64,000 nucleotides of DNA from Streptomyces wuyuanensis (GCF_900103455.1 NZ_FNHI01000010.1:186001-250000), one strand, 5' to 3'. Counted from the first letter of the stretch, positions 34,489 through 42,800 are shown. Made by a program: numbers and translations. Notes: generated by a model from the sequence alone, not told the origin.

Positions 34489-36219
34489 GTGGCGGAACGT
34501 AGCACGGCTGCCGTCGACGTGGCCGACAACAGCGGTGACGACCCGCTGGCCGCCCAGGCGGAGAAGGCCGCGACCGACGGGGAGGCGCACGCCGAAGAGG
34601 CGGCGGAGCAGGACACTCAGAACGAGGGCGGCGAACGGAAGACCCGTGAGCAGCCCGCCATCAACACGCCCGAACTGCACAGCGGCCACAAGCTCGCCAA
34701 ACGGTACCGGCTCGAGGAGTGCGTCACCCGTCTGGACGGATTCAGCAGTTGGCGTGCTGTCGACGAGAAACTGCGGCGCGCCGTCGGCGTGCACATCCTG
34801 CCCGCGGACCATTCCCGGGCGCGATCCGTGCTGGCCGCGGCCCGGTCGGCGGCTCTACTGGCAGATCCCCGTTTCGTGCAGGTGCTGGACGCCGTCGAGG
34901 AGAACGACCTCGTCTACGTCGTCCACGAGTGGCTGCCCGACGCCGCCGAACTCACCACGCTGCTCGCCGCAGGGCCCATGGAAGCCCATGACGCCTACCA
35001 GTTGGTGAGTCAGCTCTCCCAGGCCATGGCAGCGGCCCATCGGGAGGGCCTCGCTCATCTGCGGCTCACGCCCGGTGCCGTACTCCGTACTTCCACGGGG
35101 CAGTACAGAATCCGCGGATTGGCGGTGAACGCCGCGCTGCGGGGCATCAGTGCCGAGCGCCCTCAGCGCACGGACACGGAGGCCATCGGCGCTCTGCTGT
35201 ACGCCGCGCTGACCCAGCGCTGGCCCTACGAGAGCGACGCATACGGCCTCTCCGGGCTTCCCAAGGGCGTCGGGCTGATCGCCCCCGACCAGGTGCGCGC
35301 CGGCGTCCATCGCGGGCTGTCCGAGCTGGCCATGCGGGCCCTGGTCAATGACGGGGCCACCGCATCCCGCCAGGAGCCGCCCTGCACGACTCCGGACGAA
35401 CTCGCCAAGGCGGTCTCGGCCATGCCGCGAATTCGGCCACCCGAGCCGACGTTCACTCCGCCTCCCGACTACCAGCGCACCACCTACCAGCAGGGCACGT
35501 ACGGACGTAAGCCGAACCAGGCCGGGCCTCCGGCTCCCCAGCCCGTCGTGCCCCCGCCCGCCCCGTTGGAGAGCCGCACCGGAAAGGCTCTCAAGTGGAC
35601 CGTGGCCGCGTTGCTGATCGCCGCCCTGGGCCTCGGTAGCTGGCAGGTCGCCGACAAGCTCCTGGACAACCGGAACCCCTCGGGGGGCGACCCCAAGAGC
35701 CCGACCCAGACTGAGGGCGGCAACGGCAAGGACGACAAGGGGCCCATCTCTCCGGGGAAGCCGCTGAAGATCAGCACGGCGACGGAGTTCAAGCCCGGCG
35801 GCTCCGGGATCCAGGAGGATCAGGTACCGCTGGCAGTGGACGGCAAGACGGACACCGCCTGGATCACGCCCGAGTACCTGGGCTATCCGAACTTCGGAAA
35901 CCTGCCTCAGCGCAAGGACGGCAGCGGCATAGTCGTTGACCTGGGATCCGTGCAAACCGTCACGGGGTTCGACATTGCCATGTCCACCGGCGGACAGACG
36001 ATAGAGGTGCTCGCTGCGGACGAGAACGCATCGAGCCCTACGTCCCTCGGCGACTTCTCGCAGCGGCTCAGCCAGTCCGAGAAGGTCGGTGAGCAGGTGA
36101 AGAAGACGCTGGAGCGCCCGATGCGCACCCGGTACGTGCTGATCCATCTGACCGAGCTGCCCGCGGCAGGCTCGGACAGTTACAGGGGCGGCATCTCGGA
36201 GATCAACGTCCTGGGCTGA
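34489..36219 (+). CDS. membrane-anchored pseudokinase with C-terminal extracellular domain
   Basis: About 576 residues. A kinase-like domain spans about 70-290 but the catalytic signatures are gone: the VAIK lysine region reads AVGVHIL, the HRD loop reads AHLRLTPGAVL, and no DFG is visible. A Pro-rich linker (about 320-370), one membrane helix (ALKWTVAALLIAALGLGSW, about 378-396) and a C-terminal domain of about 150 residues that resembles a discoidin-type beta-sandwich (DGKTDTAWITPEY, VVDLGSVQTVTGFDIAMS) follow. GTG 34489 has a GGGA site. Resembles the pseudokinase region of mycobacterial MviN, which is fused to MurJ there. Likely couples a phosphorylation signal to MurJ; inference. Confidence 0.82.
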   Translation: MAERSTAAVDVADNSGDDPLAAQAEKAATDGEAHAEEAAEQDTQNEGGERKTREQPAINTPELHSGHKLAKRYRLEECVTRLDGFSSWRAVDEKLRRAVGVHILPADHSRARSVLAAARSAALLADPRFVQVLDAVEENDLVYVVHEWLPDAAELTTLLAAGPMEAHDAYQLVSQLSQAMAAAHREGLAHLRLTPGAVLRTSTGQYRIRGLAVNAALRGISAERPQRTDTEAIGALLYAALTQRWPYESDAYGLSGLPKGVGLIAPDQVRAGVHRGLSELAMRALVNDGATASRQEPPCTTPDELAKAVSAMPRIRPPEPTFTPPPDYQRTTYQQGTYGRKPNQAGPPAPQPVVPPPAPLESRTGKALKWTVAALLIAALGLGSWQVADKLLDNRNPSGGDPKSPTQTEGGNGKDDKGPISPGKPLKISTATEFKPGGSGIQEDQVPLAVDGKTDTAWITPEYLGYPNFGNLPQRKDGSGIVVDLGSVQTVTGFDIAMSTGGQTIEVLAADENASSPTSLGDFSQRLSQSEKVGEQVKKTLERPMRTRYVLIHLTELPAAGSDSYRGGISEINVLG

Positions 36220-36283
36220 CGCCTGCAGGGGGCCAGCGCACGTCGCCGGTCGTGTCCGCGGTGGCTGGGGAGGGAAGGCGGCG

Positions 36284-36988
36284 ATGGAGGACCACACGCT
36301 CGGCAACGTCAGCGACCAGGATTTGCTGGCTCGGCACGTTGCTGGTGATCCTGACGCCTTCGGCGAGCTCGTACGGCGCCACCGCGACCGGCTCTGGGCG
36401 GTGGCCCTGCGCACGCTGGGGGACCGGGAGGAAGCCGCCGACGCCGTGCAGGATGCCCTTGTCTCCGCCTTCCGGGCCGCCCATACGTTCCGGGGGCAAT
36501 CCGCGGTGACCACCTGGCTCCACCGCATCACCGTCAATGCCTGTCTCGACCGAGCCCGCAAGGCAGCGTCCCGCAAGACCTCGCCGGTGGACGACACCGA
36601 TCGACTGGAGCAGCTCCTCGAACCCCATGAGTCCGCCGAGGCCCCCGCCGAGCGCCAGGACCTCCATCGTGAGCTCCTGGCCGCCCTCGCCACACTGCCT
36701 GTCGACCAGCGCGCTGCGCTGGTGCTGGTCGATATGCAGGGATACCCGGTCGCGGAGGCGGCGCGAGTACTGGACGTCCCGACAGGCACAGTGAAGAGCA
36801 GATGCGCACGCGGCCGTGCCCGCCTGGTTCCTCTGCTGACGCATCTACGAGGTGACACAAAGGATAACGGTGACCCCGGAGGGGGAAGGAACCGGACGCC
36901 TGGGACATCCGTCCCACCGGCGACCGGAGATAGGGATGCAGGGCCGAACGGTCCTGCTGCTGTGAAGGGCGGAGGTGGACGCACGTGA
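36284..36988 (+). CDS. sigM: ECF sigma factor SigM
   Basis: 234 residues. Sigma region 2 (DLLARHVAGDPDAFGELVRRHRDRLWAVALRTLGDREEAADAVQDALVSAFRAA, in parts) and region 4 (LPVDQRAALVLVDMQGYPVAEAARVLDVPTGTVKSRCARGRARL) are complete. A low-complexity C-terminal tail follows. Called SigM from its position between murJ/pseudokinase and trxBA, known for Streptomyces. Its stop overlaps the start of the anti-sigma gene (GTG 36985), so the pair is translationally coupled. ATG 36284 follows GGGAAGG. Confidence 0.9.
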   Translation: MEDHTLGNVSDQDLLARHVAGDPDAFGELVRRHRDRLWAVALRTLGDREEAADAVQDALVSAFRAAHTFRGQSAVTTWLHRITVNACLDRARKAASRKTSPVDDTDRLEQLLEPHESAEAPAERQDLHRELLAALATLPVDQRAALVLVDMQGYPVAEAARVLDVPTGTVKSRCARGRARLVPLLTHLRGDTKDNGDPGGGRNRTPGTSVPPATGDRDAGPNGPAAVKGGGGRT

Positions 36989-37899
36989 CCTCCACGACCG
37001 GCACGGCTCAGCACCCGGATGTGTCCGAGATCGCCGACCTCACCGAAGGGGTTCTCCCACCGACCCGCCAGGCGGCCGTGAGGAGGCATCTCGAGGGCTG
37101 TGAGCTGTGTTCCGATGTACGCGCCTCGCTGGAGGAGATCCGTGGCCTGCTGGGCACCCTGCCCGGCCCGCAGCGCATGCCCGCGGACATCGCCGGCCGC
37201 ATCGACGCGGCATTGGCTGCCGAAGCACTGCTGGATGCCACCGCCCCGGACGATGAACCGATCAACGTTTCACGTGAAACAGAGTCCGCGCCACAGCCGT
37301 CCGAGCCCCGCTCCGATCGCCCCTCAGGCCACGCTCGTGCGAGCACCGGACCGGGCCGCGGCCCTTCATCACGCCGGCGGCGGCGCGTCACCCTAGTCAC
37401 TGCCGCGTTCAGCGCCGCCGCTGTAGGCCTGAGCGCTCTGCTGCTCCAGACCTTCGGAGGCACGAGCGGCGACACGTCCGAGAAGAAGGCGGACACCGCT
37501 GCGAGCGCTGTGTCAGGCGGTCATGACTTCACGGCGGCCACGCTGCCGGCCAGGGTGGATTCGCTCCTGTCCTCGAGTGGAACGCCAAAGGATTCCGGGA
37601 GCTGGACGGCGACCGGACCGCGTGTGGAGAAGGACGCGTCCGTCGGCGCAGAAGCCACGCCTCTGCGCTCACCAGCCGTGCCGGTACCTCCATGCATCCA
37701 GAAGGGCACGGGCCGCACCGACGCGGCGATCGCCGTCGACAAGGGCACATTCGAAGGCACGCCCGCGTTCCTGGTCGTCCTGCCGCACTCCGAGGATGCC
37801 TCCCGGGTACAGGCTTACGTGGTGGCAGCGACATGCGTGGAGACGGCACCCACGGGCAAGGGAGAACTGCTCGTGACCCAGGCCTATCCTCGCCCCTGA
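36985..37899 (+). CDS. rsmA: anti-sigma factor, zinc-binding (ZAS) type
   Basis: 304 residues. N-terminal zinc anti-sigma motif H-x3-C-x2-C (HLEGCELC near 33-40) with an earlier acidic/helical segment, a basic linker, one membrane helix (about 132-154: VTLVTAAFSAAAVGLSALLLQTF) and an extracellular C-terminal domain with two cysteines (in PPCIQKG and TCVET) that could be disulphide linked. Overlaps sigM by 4 bases; it should hold SigM at the membrane. The parS palindrome at 37267 lies inside it and encodes VSRET. Gene symbol is tentative. Confidence 0.82.
   Translation: MTSTTGTAQHPDVSEIADLTEGVLPPTRQAAVRRHLEGCELCSDVRASLEEIRGLLGTLPGPQRMPADIAGRIDAALAAEALLDATAPDDEPINVSRETESAPQPSEPRSDRPSGHARASTGPGRGPSSRRRRRVTLVTAAFSAAAVGLSALLLQTFGGTSGDTSEKKADTAASAVSGGHDFTAATLPARVDSLLSSSGTPKDSGSWTATGPRVEKDASVGAEATPLRSPAVPVPPCIQKGTGRTDAAIAVDKGTFEGTPAFLVVLPHSEDASRVQAYVVAATCVETAPTGKGELLVTQAYPRP
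37267..37280. promoter_or_regulatory. parS centromere site 6 (inside anti-sigma gene)
   Basis: Perfect GTTTCACGTGAAAC within the anti-sigma coding region, encoding the pentapeptide VSRET in the linker before the membrane helix. Confidence 0.92.
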
Positions 37900-37927
37900 A
37901 ACAGCCTCCGTGCCGCTCGGTCACCAC

Positions 37928-37954
37928 GGGAATGCACGCCCCGTAGGATCCGTT
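37928..37954 (+). promoter_or_regulatory. sigma-R promoter of trxBA
   Basis: GGGAAT (37928-37933), an 18-base spacer, and GTT (37952-37954) fit the sigma-R consensus GGAAT-N18-GTT exactly. It is 70 bases before the trxB start. In Streptomyces coelicolor the trxBA operon is a known target of the thiol-oxidative-stress sigma factor sigma-R. Confidence 0.82.
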
Positions 37955-38024
37955 GGGTGGGGTGAGAGTCGTTGACCGGCCCCCAGTAGGCAGTAGGCAG
38001 TCTGCAGAGACGAGGAAGAAACCC

Positions 38025-38987
38025 GTGAGCGACGTCCGTAACGTGATCATCATCGGCTCCGGGCCGGCCGGCTACACGGCCGCGCTGTACACCGCGCGTG
38101 CGTCGCTGAACCCGCTGGTGTTCGAGGGCGCTGTTACTGCGGGTGGCGCGCTGATGAACACCACCGATGTGGAGAACTTCCCCGGCTTCCGCGACGGCAT
38201 CATGGGCCCGGATCTCATGGACAACATGCGGGCGCAGGCGGAGCGCTTCGGCGCCGAGCTGGTCCCGGACGATGTCGTCGCCGTCGATCTGACCGGAGAG
38301 ATCAAGACCGTCACGGACACCGCGGGCACAGTGCACCGAGCCAAGGCCGTCATCATCACCACCGGCTCCCAGCACCGCAAGCTCGGGCTGCCGAACGAGG
38401 ACACCCTCTCCGGACGCGGTGTCTCGTGGTGCGCCACCTGTGACGGCTTCTTCTTCAAGGACCAGGACATCGCGGTCGTCGGCGGCGGCGACACCGCCAT
38501 GGAAGAGGCCACCTTCCTCTCCCGCTTCGCCAGGTCCGTCACCATCGTCCACCGTCGCGACAGCCTCCGCGCCTCCAAGGCCATGCAGGAGCGTGCCTTC
38601 GCCGACCCGAAGATCAAGTTCGCCTGGGACAGCGAAGTCGCCGCGGTCCACGGCGACCAGAAGCTCACGGGCCTGACCCTGCGCAACACCAAGACCTCGG
38701 AGACCAGCGAGCTTCCCGTCACCGGGCTGTTCATCGCCGTGGGCCATGACCCGCGCACCGAGCTCTTCAAGGGTCAGCTGGAACTCGACGAGGAGGGCTA
38801 TCTGCAGGTGGACGCCCCGTCGACGCGGACGAACCTCACCGGCGTCTTCGGTGCCGGTGACGTGGTGGACCACACCTACCGGCAGGCCATCACCGCTGCG
38901 GGCACTGGCTGCTCCGCCGCCCTGGATGCCGAACGCTTCCTCGCTGCCCTTGCGGACGAGGAGAAGTCCGCAGCAGCGACCGTCTGA
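38025..38987 (+). CDS. trxB: thioredoxin reductase
   Basis: 320 residues, the normal length. FAD motif GSGPAGYTAA at 11-20, NADPH motif VVGGGDTAMEEA and redox-active CATC at 136-139. GTG 38025 has GAGGAA upstream. It reduces thioredoxin with NADPH. Followed 46 bases later by trxA, the classic operon, behind the sigma-R promoter. Confidence 0.96.
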   Translation: MSDVRNVIIIGSGPAGYTAALYTARASLNPLVFEGAVTAGGALMNTTDVENFPGFRDGIMGPDLMDNMRAQAERFGAELVPDDVVAVDLTGEIKTVTDTAGTVHRAKAVIITTGSQHRKLGLPNEDTLSGRGVSWCATCDGFFFKDQDIAVVGGGDTAMEEATFLSRFARSVTIVHRRDSLRASKAMQERAFADPKIKFAWDSEVAAVHGDQKLTGLTLRNTKTSETSELPVTGLFIAVGHDPRTELFKGQLELDEEGYLQVDAPSTRTNLTGVFGAGDVVDHTYRQAITAAGTGCSAALDAERFLAALADEEKSAAATV

Positions 38988-39033
38988 CCCTCATCTCGAC
39001 CTACACCCCACCCTGCAAGTTAAGGAGTCCGCC

Positions 39034-39375
39034 GTGGCCCTCAAGACCGTGACCGATGCGACCTTCGAAGAAGAAGTCCTCAAGAGCGACAAGCCGGTGC
39101 TCGTCGACTTCTGGGCGGAGTGGTGCGGGCCGTGCCGCCAGATCGCCCCTTCGCTGGAGGCCATCGCTGCCGAGCACGGCGAGAAGCTTGAGGTCGTCAA
39201 GCTCAACATCGACGAGAACCCGGCCACGGCCGCCAAGTACGGCGTCATGTCCATCCCGACGCTGAACGTCTACCAGAACGGCGAGGTCGCCCAGACGATC
39301 GTCGGCGCCAAGCCGAAGGCCATGCTCGTCCGCGAACTCGACGCCTTCATCGGCGACGAGGTCACCAAGGCCTGA
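39034..39375 (+). CDS. trxA: thioredoxin
   Basis: 113 residues, active site WCGPC at 30-34 and cis-proline loop SIPTLNVY. GTG 39034 follows TAAGGAG. Electron donor for reductive enzymes; partner of the upstream trxB. A parS site begins 9 bases after the stop and a terminator 20 bases later. Confidence 0.96.
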   Translation: MALKTVTDATFEEEVLKSDKPVLVDFWAEWCGPCRQIAPSLEAIAAEHGEKLEVVKLNIDENPATAAKYGVMSIPTLNVYQNGEVAQTIVGAKPKAMLVRELDAFIGDEVTKA

Positions 39376-39383
39376 CGCCCTTC

Positions 39384-39397
39384 GTTTCACGTGAAAC
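39384..39397. promoter_or_regulatory. parS centromere site 7
   Basis: Perfect GTTTCACGTGAAAC just after the trxA stop, before its terminator. Confidence 0.93.
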
Positions 39398-39403
39398 ACG
39401 AAT

Positions 39404-39430
39404 GGGCCAACCCTGAGGGGTTGGCCCTTT
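39404..39430 (+). terminator. terminator of trxBA
   Basis: Perfect 10-bp stem (39404-39413 with 39418-39427), 4-base loop and a TTT tail. Confidence 0.9.
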
Positions 39431-39463
39431 CGGCGTCTCTGGGCCCACCGCTGTTCAGAACCC

Positions 39464-40081
39464 TCACAGCGGCCGGAGCGCGGGTTCCTTCTGCACCGCG
39501 CCCAGGAGCCGGTCGAGAGCCAGCTCCACGTCTTCCTTCCAGGAGAGCGTCGTACGGAGCTCCAGCCTCAGCCGGGGATGGGTGGGATGCGGGCGGACCG
39601 TCTTGAAGCCCACCGCCAGGAGATGATCGGCCGGCAACACACAGGCCGGCTCGGTCCAGCGCGCGTCCCCGAATGCCTCGATCGCCTTGAAGCCGCGACG
39701 GAGCAAGTCCTTGGCGACGGTCTGCACCATCACTCGCCCCAGTCCCTGCCCCTGGTACCCGGGAGTGATCCAGGCAGTCATCAGTTGCACGGCATCGGGG
39801 GAGACCGGACTCGTGGGGAAGGCGGTCGAGCGGGGCACATACGCAGGCGGGGCGTAAAGCACAAAGCCGACTGGAACGTCGTCGACATAGACGACACGGC
39901 CGCACGATCCCCACTCGAGCAGGACGGCCGAGATCCAGGCCTCCTTCTCGAGCTCGGGTGTGCCTGCTTTTACTGCTGCTTCTCCGCTGACTGGATCAAG
40001 CTCCCAGAAGACACAGGCTCGGCAGCGCTTGGGGAGGTCTGAAAGGTTGTCCAGCGTGAGCGGTACGAGCCGACGGCCCAT
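39464..40081 (-). CDS. GNAT-family acetyltransferase near parAB
   Basis: 205 residues. GNAT core around 95-130 with acetyl-CoA loop YQGQGLGRVMVQTV. Conserved neighbour of parB in Streptomyces, convergent with trxA. It ends 33 bases beyond the trxA terminator. Substrate unknown. The first 112 bases overlap a short frame with its own ribosome site (39970-40227). Confidence 0.83.
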   Translation of the reverse strand: MGRRLVPLTLDNLSDLPKRCRACVFWELDPVSGEAAVKAGTPELEKEAWISAVLLEWGSCGRVVYVDDVPVGFVLYAPPAYVPRSTAFPTSPVSPDAVQLMTAWITPGYQGQGLGRVMVQTVAKDLLRRGFKAIEAFGDARWTEPACVLPADHLLAVGFKTVRPHPTHPRLRLELRTTLSWKEDVELALDRLLGAVQKEPALRPL

Positions 40082-40227
40082 GAAGGCTGTTCCTCACTTC
40101 CTTCGACTGCCGCGCCAAGAGCAGCGGACAGCGCGCTCCGCTCCCGGAGCAGGCTGCCGATGAATCCGCCGACCGCGCCAATGCCCAGTCCGGCTGTCAG
40201 TAGGTGGCCGCGGCTCACCGATCGCAT
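39970..40227 (-). CDS. possible short protein overlapping the GNAT gene
   Basis: 85 residues beginning MRSVSRGHLLTAGLGIGAVGGFIGSLLRE-type sequence (one possible membrane helix at about 8-26). ATG 40227 has GGAAGG five bases upstream. The last 112 bases overlap the start of the GNAT gene in another frame. Whether it is translated, or the GNAT gene starts further downstream, cannot be decided by eye. Confidence 0.35.
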   Translation of the reverse strand: MRSVSRGHLLTAGLGIGAVGGFIGSLLRERSALSAALGAAVEGSEEQPSWAVGSYRSRWTTFQTSPSAAEPVSSGSLIQSAEKQQ

Positions 40228-40322
40228 GGCTCGCCTTCCTCTGAGATGGGTCAAGGTGGATGCGCCATACCAGAACGCATCGTATCCACCCAGCGGGGAC
40301 ACGCCTACTGTGAGACGGCAAA

Positions 40323-40362
40323 GGGCGGATCGTGTCCGACGGCAACCGGACACGATCCGCCC
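40323..40362 (-). terminator. terminator of the rpmH-side parAB operon
   Basis: Perfect 16-bp stem (40323-40338 with 40347-40362) and 8-base loop, 21 bases beyond the parB stop in the leftward direction. Confidence 0.92.
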
Positions 40363-40383
40363 CTGAACGACTGACGCGCGGCC

Positions 40384-41466
40384 TCAGGCCTCCTCGTCCT
40401 CCGCCTCCTCGGAGAGCCCCTTCTCCATGACGCGTCCCTCACCCGGGGCGAGCGTGCCGAGGATACGGTCGAGATCCTCTATCGAAGCGAACTCGACGAC
40501 GATCTTGCCCTTCTTCTGGCCGAGGTCGACCTTCACCCGGGTCTCGAAGCGATCAGAGAGACGGGAGGCAAGATCCGTAAGCGCGGGGGACAGCCGTGCC
40601 CCGGCTCGGGGCCCCTTGGACTTCGGCGCGCTCGTCGGACGCGACCCCATGAGAGTCACGATCTCCTCCACTGCTCGCACCGAGAGTCCCTCGGCCACGA
40701 TCCGATGAGCCAGCCTGTCCTGCTCCTCCGAGTCCTCCACCGAGAGCAGAGCCCTGGCGTGCCCGGCCGACAGAACACCTGCCGCAACCCGACGCTGTAC
40801 GGGAGGCGAGAGACGCAGGAGGCGCAGAGTGTTGGAGACCTGAGGACGCGAGCGTCCGATCCGGTCGGCCAACTGGTCATGGGTGCAGTTGAAGTCCTTG
40901 AGCAACTGATCGTAGGCGGCAGCCTCTTCCAGCGGGTTCAGCTGAGCCCGGTGCAGATTCTCGAGCAGGGCGTCCAGCAGGAGCTTCTCGTCGTCGGTGG
41001 CCCGCACGATCGCCGGGATGCGCTCAAGGCCCGCCTCTCGGCAGGCCCGCCAGCGGCGCTCCCCCATGATGAGCTCGTACCGGTCCGGCCCCAACTGCCG
41101 CACCACGACGGGCTGAAGAAGGCCCACTTCCTTGATGGAGGTGACCAGCTCCGCGAGCGCGTCCCCATCGAACACCTCACGCGGCTGCCTGGGGTTCGGA
41201 GTGATGGAGTCCAGCAGCACTTCTGCGAAGTGTGCACCGGCCGGCGCCACCGGCTCGGAAAGAGTCTCCGGCTCGGGCTCGGCCACGCGCTGTTCGGGCG
41301 TAAGAGGGCCGGACGGAAGCGTGGTGACCTTGGCCGCGGCAACGCCGCGTTCGGTCGTCAGGACCGGGGAGCCGGATGCCGCATCGGAAGGCCCCGGCTT
41401 CTCCTGCGGAGCTGCGGGGATCAGTGCACCGAGCCCACGCCCCAGACCTCTACGTCGCTCGCTCAC
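40384..41466 (-). CDS. parB: chromosome-partitioning protein ParB
   Basis: 360 residues. The N-terminal CTPase/clamp domain contains NPRQPRE and IMGERRWRACREAG (the GERRxRA CTP-binding motif), then a helix-turn-helix (LADRIGRSRPQVSNTLRLLRL) that reads parS, and a C-terminal dimer region with an acidic end. GTG 41466 overlaps the parA stop by four bases, so the two are coupled. Loads on the nine parS sites of this window. Confidence 0.97.
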   Translation of the reverse strand: MSERRRGLGRGLGALIPAAPQEKPGPSDAASGSPVLTTERGVAAAKVTTLPSGPLTPEQRVAEPEPETLSEPVAPAGAHFAEVLLDSITPNPRQPREVFDGDALAELVTSIKEVGLLQPVVVRQLGPDRYELIMGERRWRACREAGLERIPAIVRATDDEKLLLDALLENLHRAQLNPLEEAAAYDQLLKDFNCTHDQLADRIGRSRPQVSNTLRLLRLSPPVQRRVAAGVLSAGHARALLSVEDSEEQDRLAHRIVAEGLSVRAVEEIVTLMGSRPTSAPKSKGPRAGARLSPALTDLASRLSDRFETRVKVDLGQKKGKIVVEFASIEDLDRILGTLAPGEGRVMEKGLSEEAEDEEA

Positions 41467-42539
41467 TGGATCCCCTCCGACACACTCTGCTGGCTGTTCT
41501 GGCTGAGCGCATGAGCGGGATGGGCCTCATAGTGGATCCCCACGCCGCGCAGCGCGATCTCACGGGCAGCCTCAAGATACGACAGCGAGCCACTGGAACC
41601 CGGGTCGTAGGTGAGGACGGTCTGCCCATAGCTGGGCGCCTCGGAGATACGGACGGACCGCGGAATGCTCGTCCGCAGCACCTCATCACCGAAGTGACTC
41701 CGCACCTCCTCGGCGACCTGGGAGGCGAGCCTGGTGCGGCCGTCGTACATGGTGAGCAGAATCGTCGAGACATGGAGTGTGGGGTTGAGGTGCCCCCGTA
41801 CCAGGTCGACGTTCCTCAGGAGCTGACCCAGCCCTTCCAGCGCGTAGTACTCGCACTGGATCGGGATCAGCACCTCGGCACCCGCCACGAGCGCGTTGAC
41901 GGTCAGCAGACCGAGCGACGGCGGACAGTCGATCAGGATGTAGTCCAGCGGCTGCTCGTACGCGTGAATGGCTCGCTGCAGCCTGCTCTCCCGGGCCACG
42001 AGGGACACCAGCTCGATCTCCGCACCAGCGAGATCGATGGTGGCCGGGGCGCAGAAGAGTCCTTCGACGTCCGGGACCGGCTGGACCACATCGGAGAGCG
42101 GCTTACTCTCCACGAGGACGTCGTAGATCGAGGGCACTTCGGCGTGATGGTCGATACCCAGAGCGGTGGAAGCGTTGCCCTGTGGGTCGAGGTCGATCAC
42201 AAGGACACGCGCACCGTGCAGCGCCAGCGAGGCAGCAAGGTTGACGGTTGTCGTCGTCTTACCCACCCCGCCCTTCTGGTTGGCGACGACCATGACGCGC
42301 GTCTGCTCAGGTCGGGGAAGACCCTCGCCGGCACGGCCCAGAGCCTCCACCGCCAGTTGGGCAGCACGACCAATGGGGGTGTCGTCCATCGGCGGCGGTG
42401 TTTCACGTGAAACATCCTCCCCCGCCGACTCGGTACGGGGACCAGGGACCGGATCGGTCATCGGTCCCGCGATGTTGGCGTCGGACCGCAAGGATTCACT
42501 CTCCTCGACTTCAGGCTCGCAATGAACAGAGCCTGCCAT
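41463..42539 (-). CDS. parA: chromosome-partitioning ATPase ParA
   Basis: About 358 residues from ATG 42539; the open frame runs to 42713 and alternative starts are ATG 42461 and 42389, none with a strong ribosome site, so the N-terminus is uncertain. Deviant Walker A KGGVGKTTT follows an Ala/Pro/acidic extension, and Walker B with the parA-type DCPPSLGLLTVNAL is clear. It moves ParB-parS complexes. Parts of its 5' region carry two DnaA boxes (42576-42602) and two parS sites (42400-42413, which encodes VSRET, and 42689-42702). Confidence 0.95.
   Translation of the reverse strand: MAGSVHCEPEVEESESLRSDANIAGPMTDPVPGPRTESAGEDVSRETPPPMDDTPIGRAAQLAVEALGRAGEGLPRPEQTRVMVVANQKGGVGKTTTTVNLAASLALHGARVLVIDLDPQGNASTALGIDHHAEVPSIYDVLVESKPLSDVVQPVPDVEGLFCAPATIDLAGAEIELVSLVARESRLQRAIHAYEQPLDYILIDCPPSLGLLTVNALVAGAEVLIPIQCEYYALEGLGQLLRNVDLVRGHLNPTLHVSTILLTMYDGRTRLASQVAEEVRSHFGDEVLRTSIPRSVRISEAPSYGQTVLTYDPGSSGSLSYLEAAREIALRGVGIHYEAHPAHALSQNSQQSVSEGIQ
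42400..42413. promoter_or_regulatory. parS centromere site 8 (inside parA)
   Basis: Perfect GTTTCACGTGAAAC within the 5' part of parA, encoding VSRET on the complement strand if the longer parA starts are right. ParB bound here could affect parAB transcription. Confidence 0.92.
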
Positions 42540-42575
42540 GGTTTCGGGGTCCCGAACCAGCGAGGCCGGTGGTTC

Positions 42576-42602
42576 TGTGGAGAATTCCACCTCTGTGGAC
42601 AA
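42576..42602 (-). promoter_or_regulatory. pair of DnaA boxes in the parA 5' region
   Basis: TTCTCCACA and the exact TTGTCCACA (inverses at 42576-42584 and 42594-42602) face the same way, 18 bases apart, upstream of the chosen parA start. A DnaA link to segregation is inferred. Confidence 0.55.
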
Positions 42603-42688
42603 GTCCGTGACCCTCGCGAGCGGCTTGCGGTCGCGCGGAGCGGCGGCCGCGCGGCCACGGCTGATGATTCCCTGCAGCAGTGAGCGAC

Positions 42689-42702
42689 GTTTCACGTGAA
42701 AC
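42689..42702. promoter_or_regulatory. parS centromere site 9 (upstream of parA)
   Basis: Perfect GTTTCACGTGAAAC between rsmG and parA, the position of the parAB promoter region. Confidence 0.93.
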
Positions 42703-42800
42703 ACGATGCACACGCCGCGGGGTCACATCGTTACGACACTCCGAAACGTGCACGTACCGGGGACGCCGCGCCTGAATCGGACGGCAGGTGGCGGAACAGC

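Noticed and set aside
37953..38024. 24-residue N-terminal extension of TrxB
   Set aside because: It would begin inside the sigma-R promoter; GTG 38025 has a good ribosome site and matches the family length.
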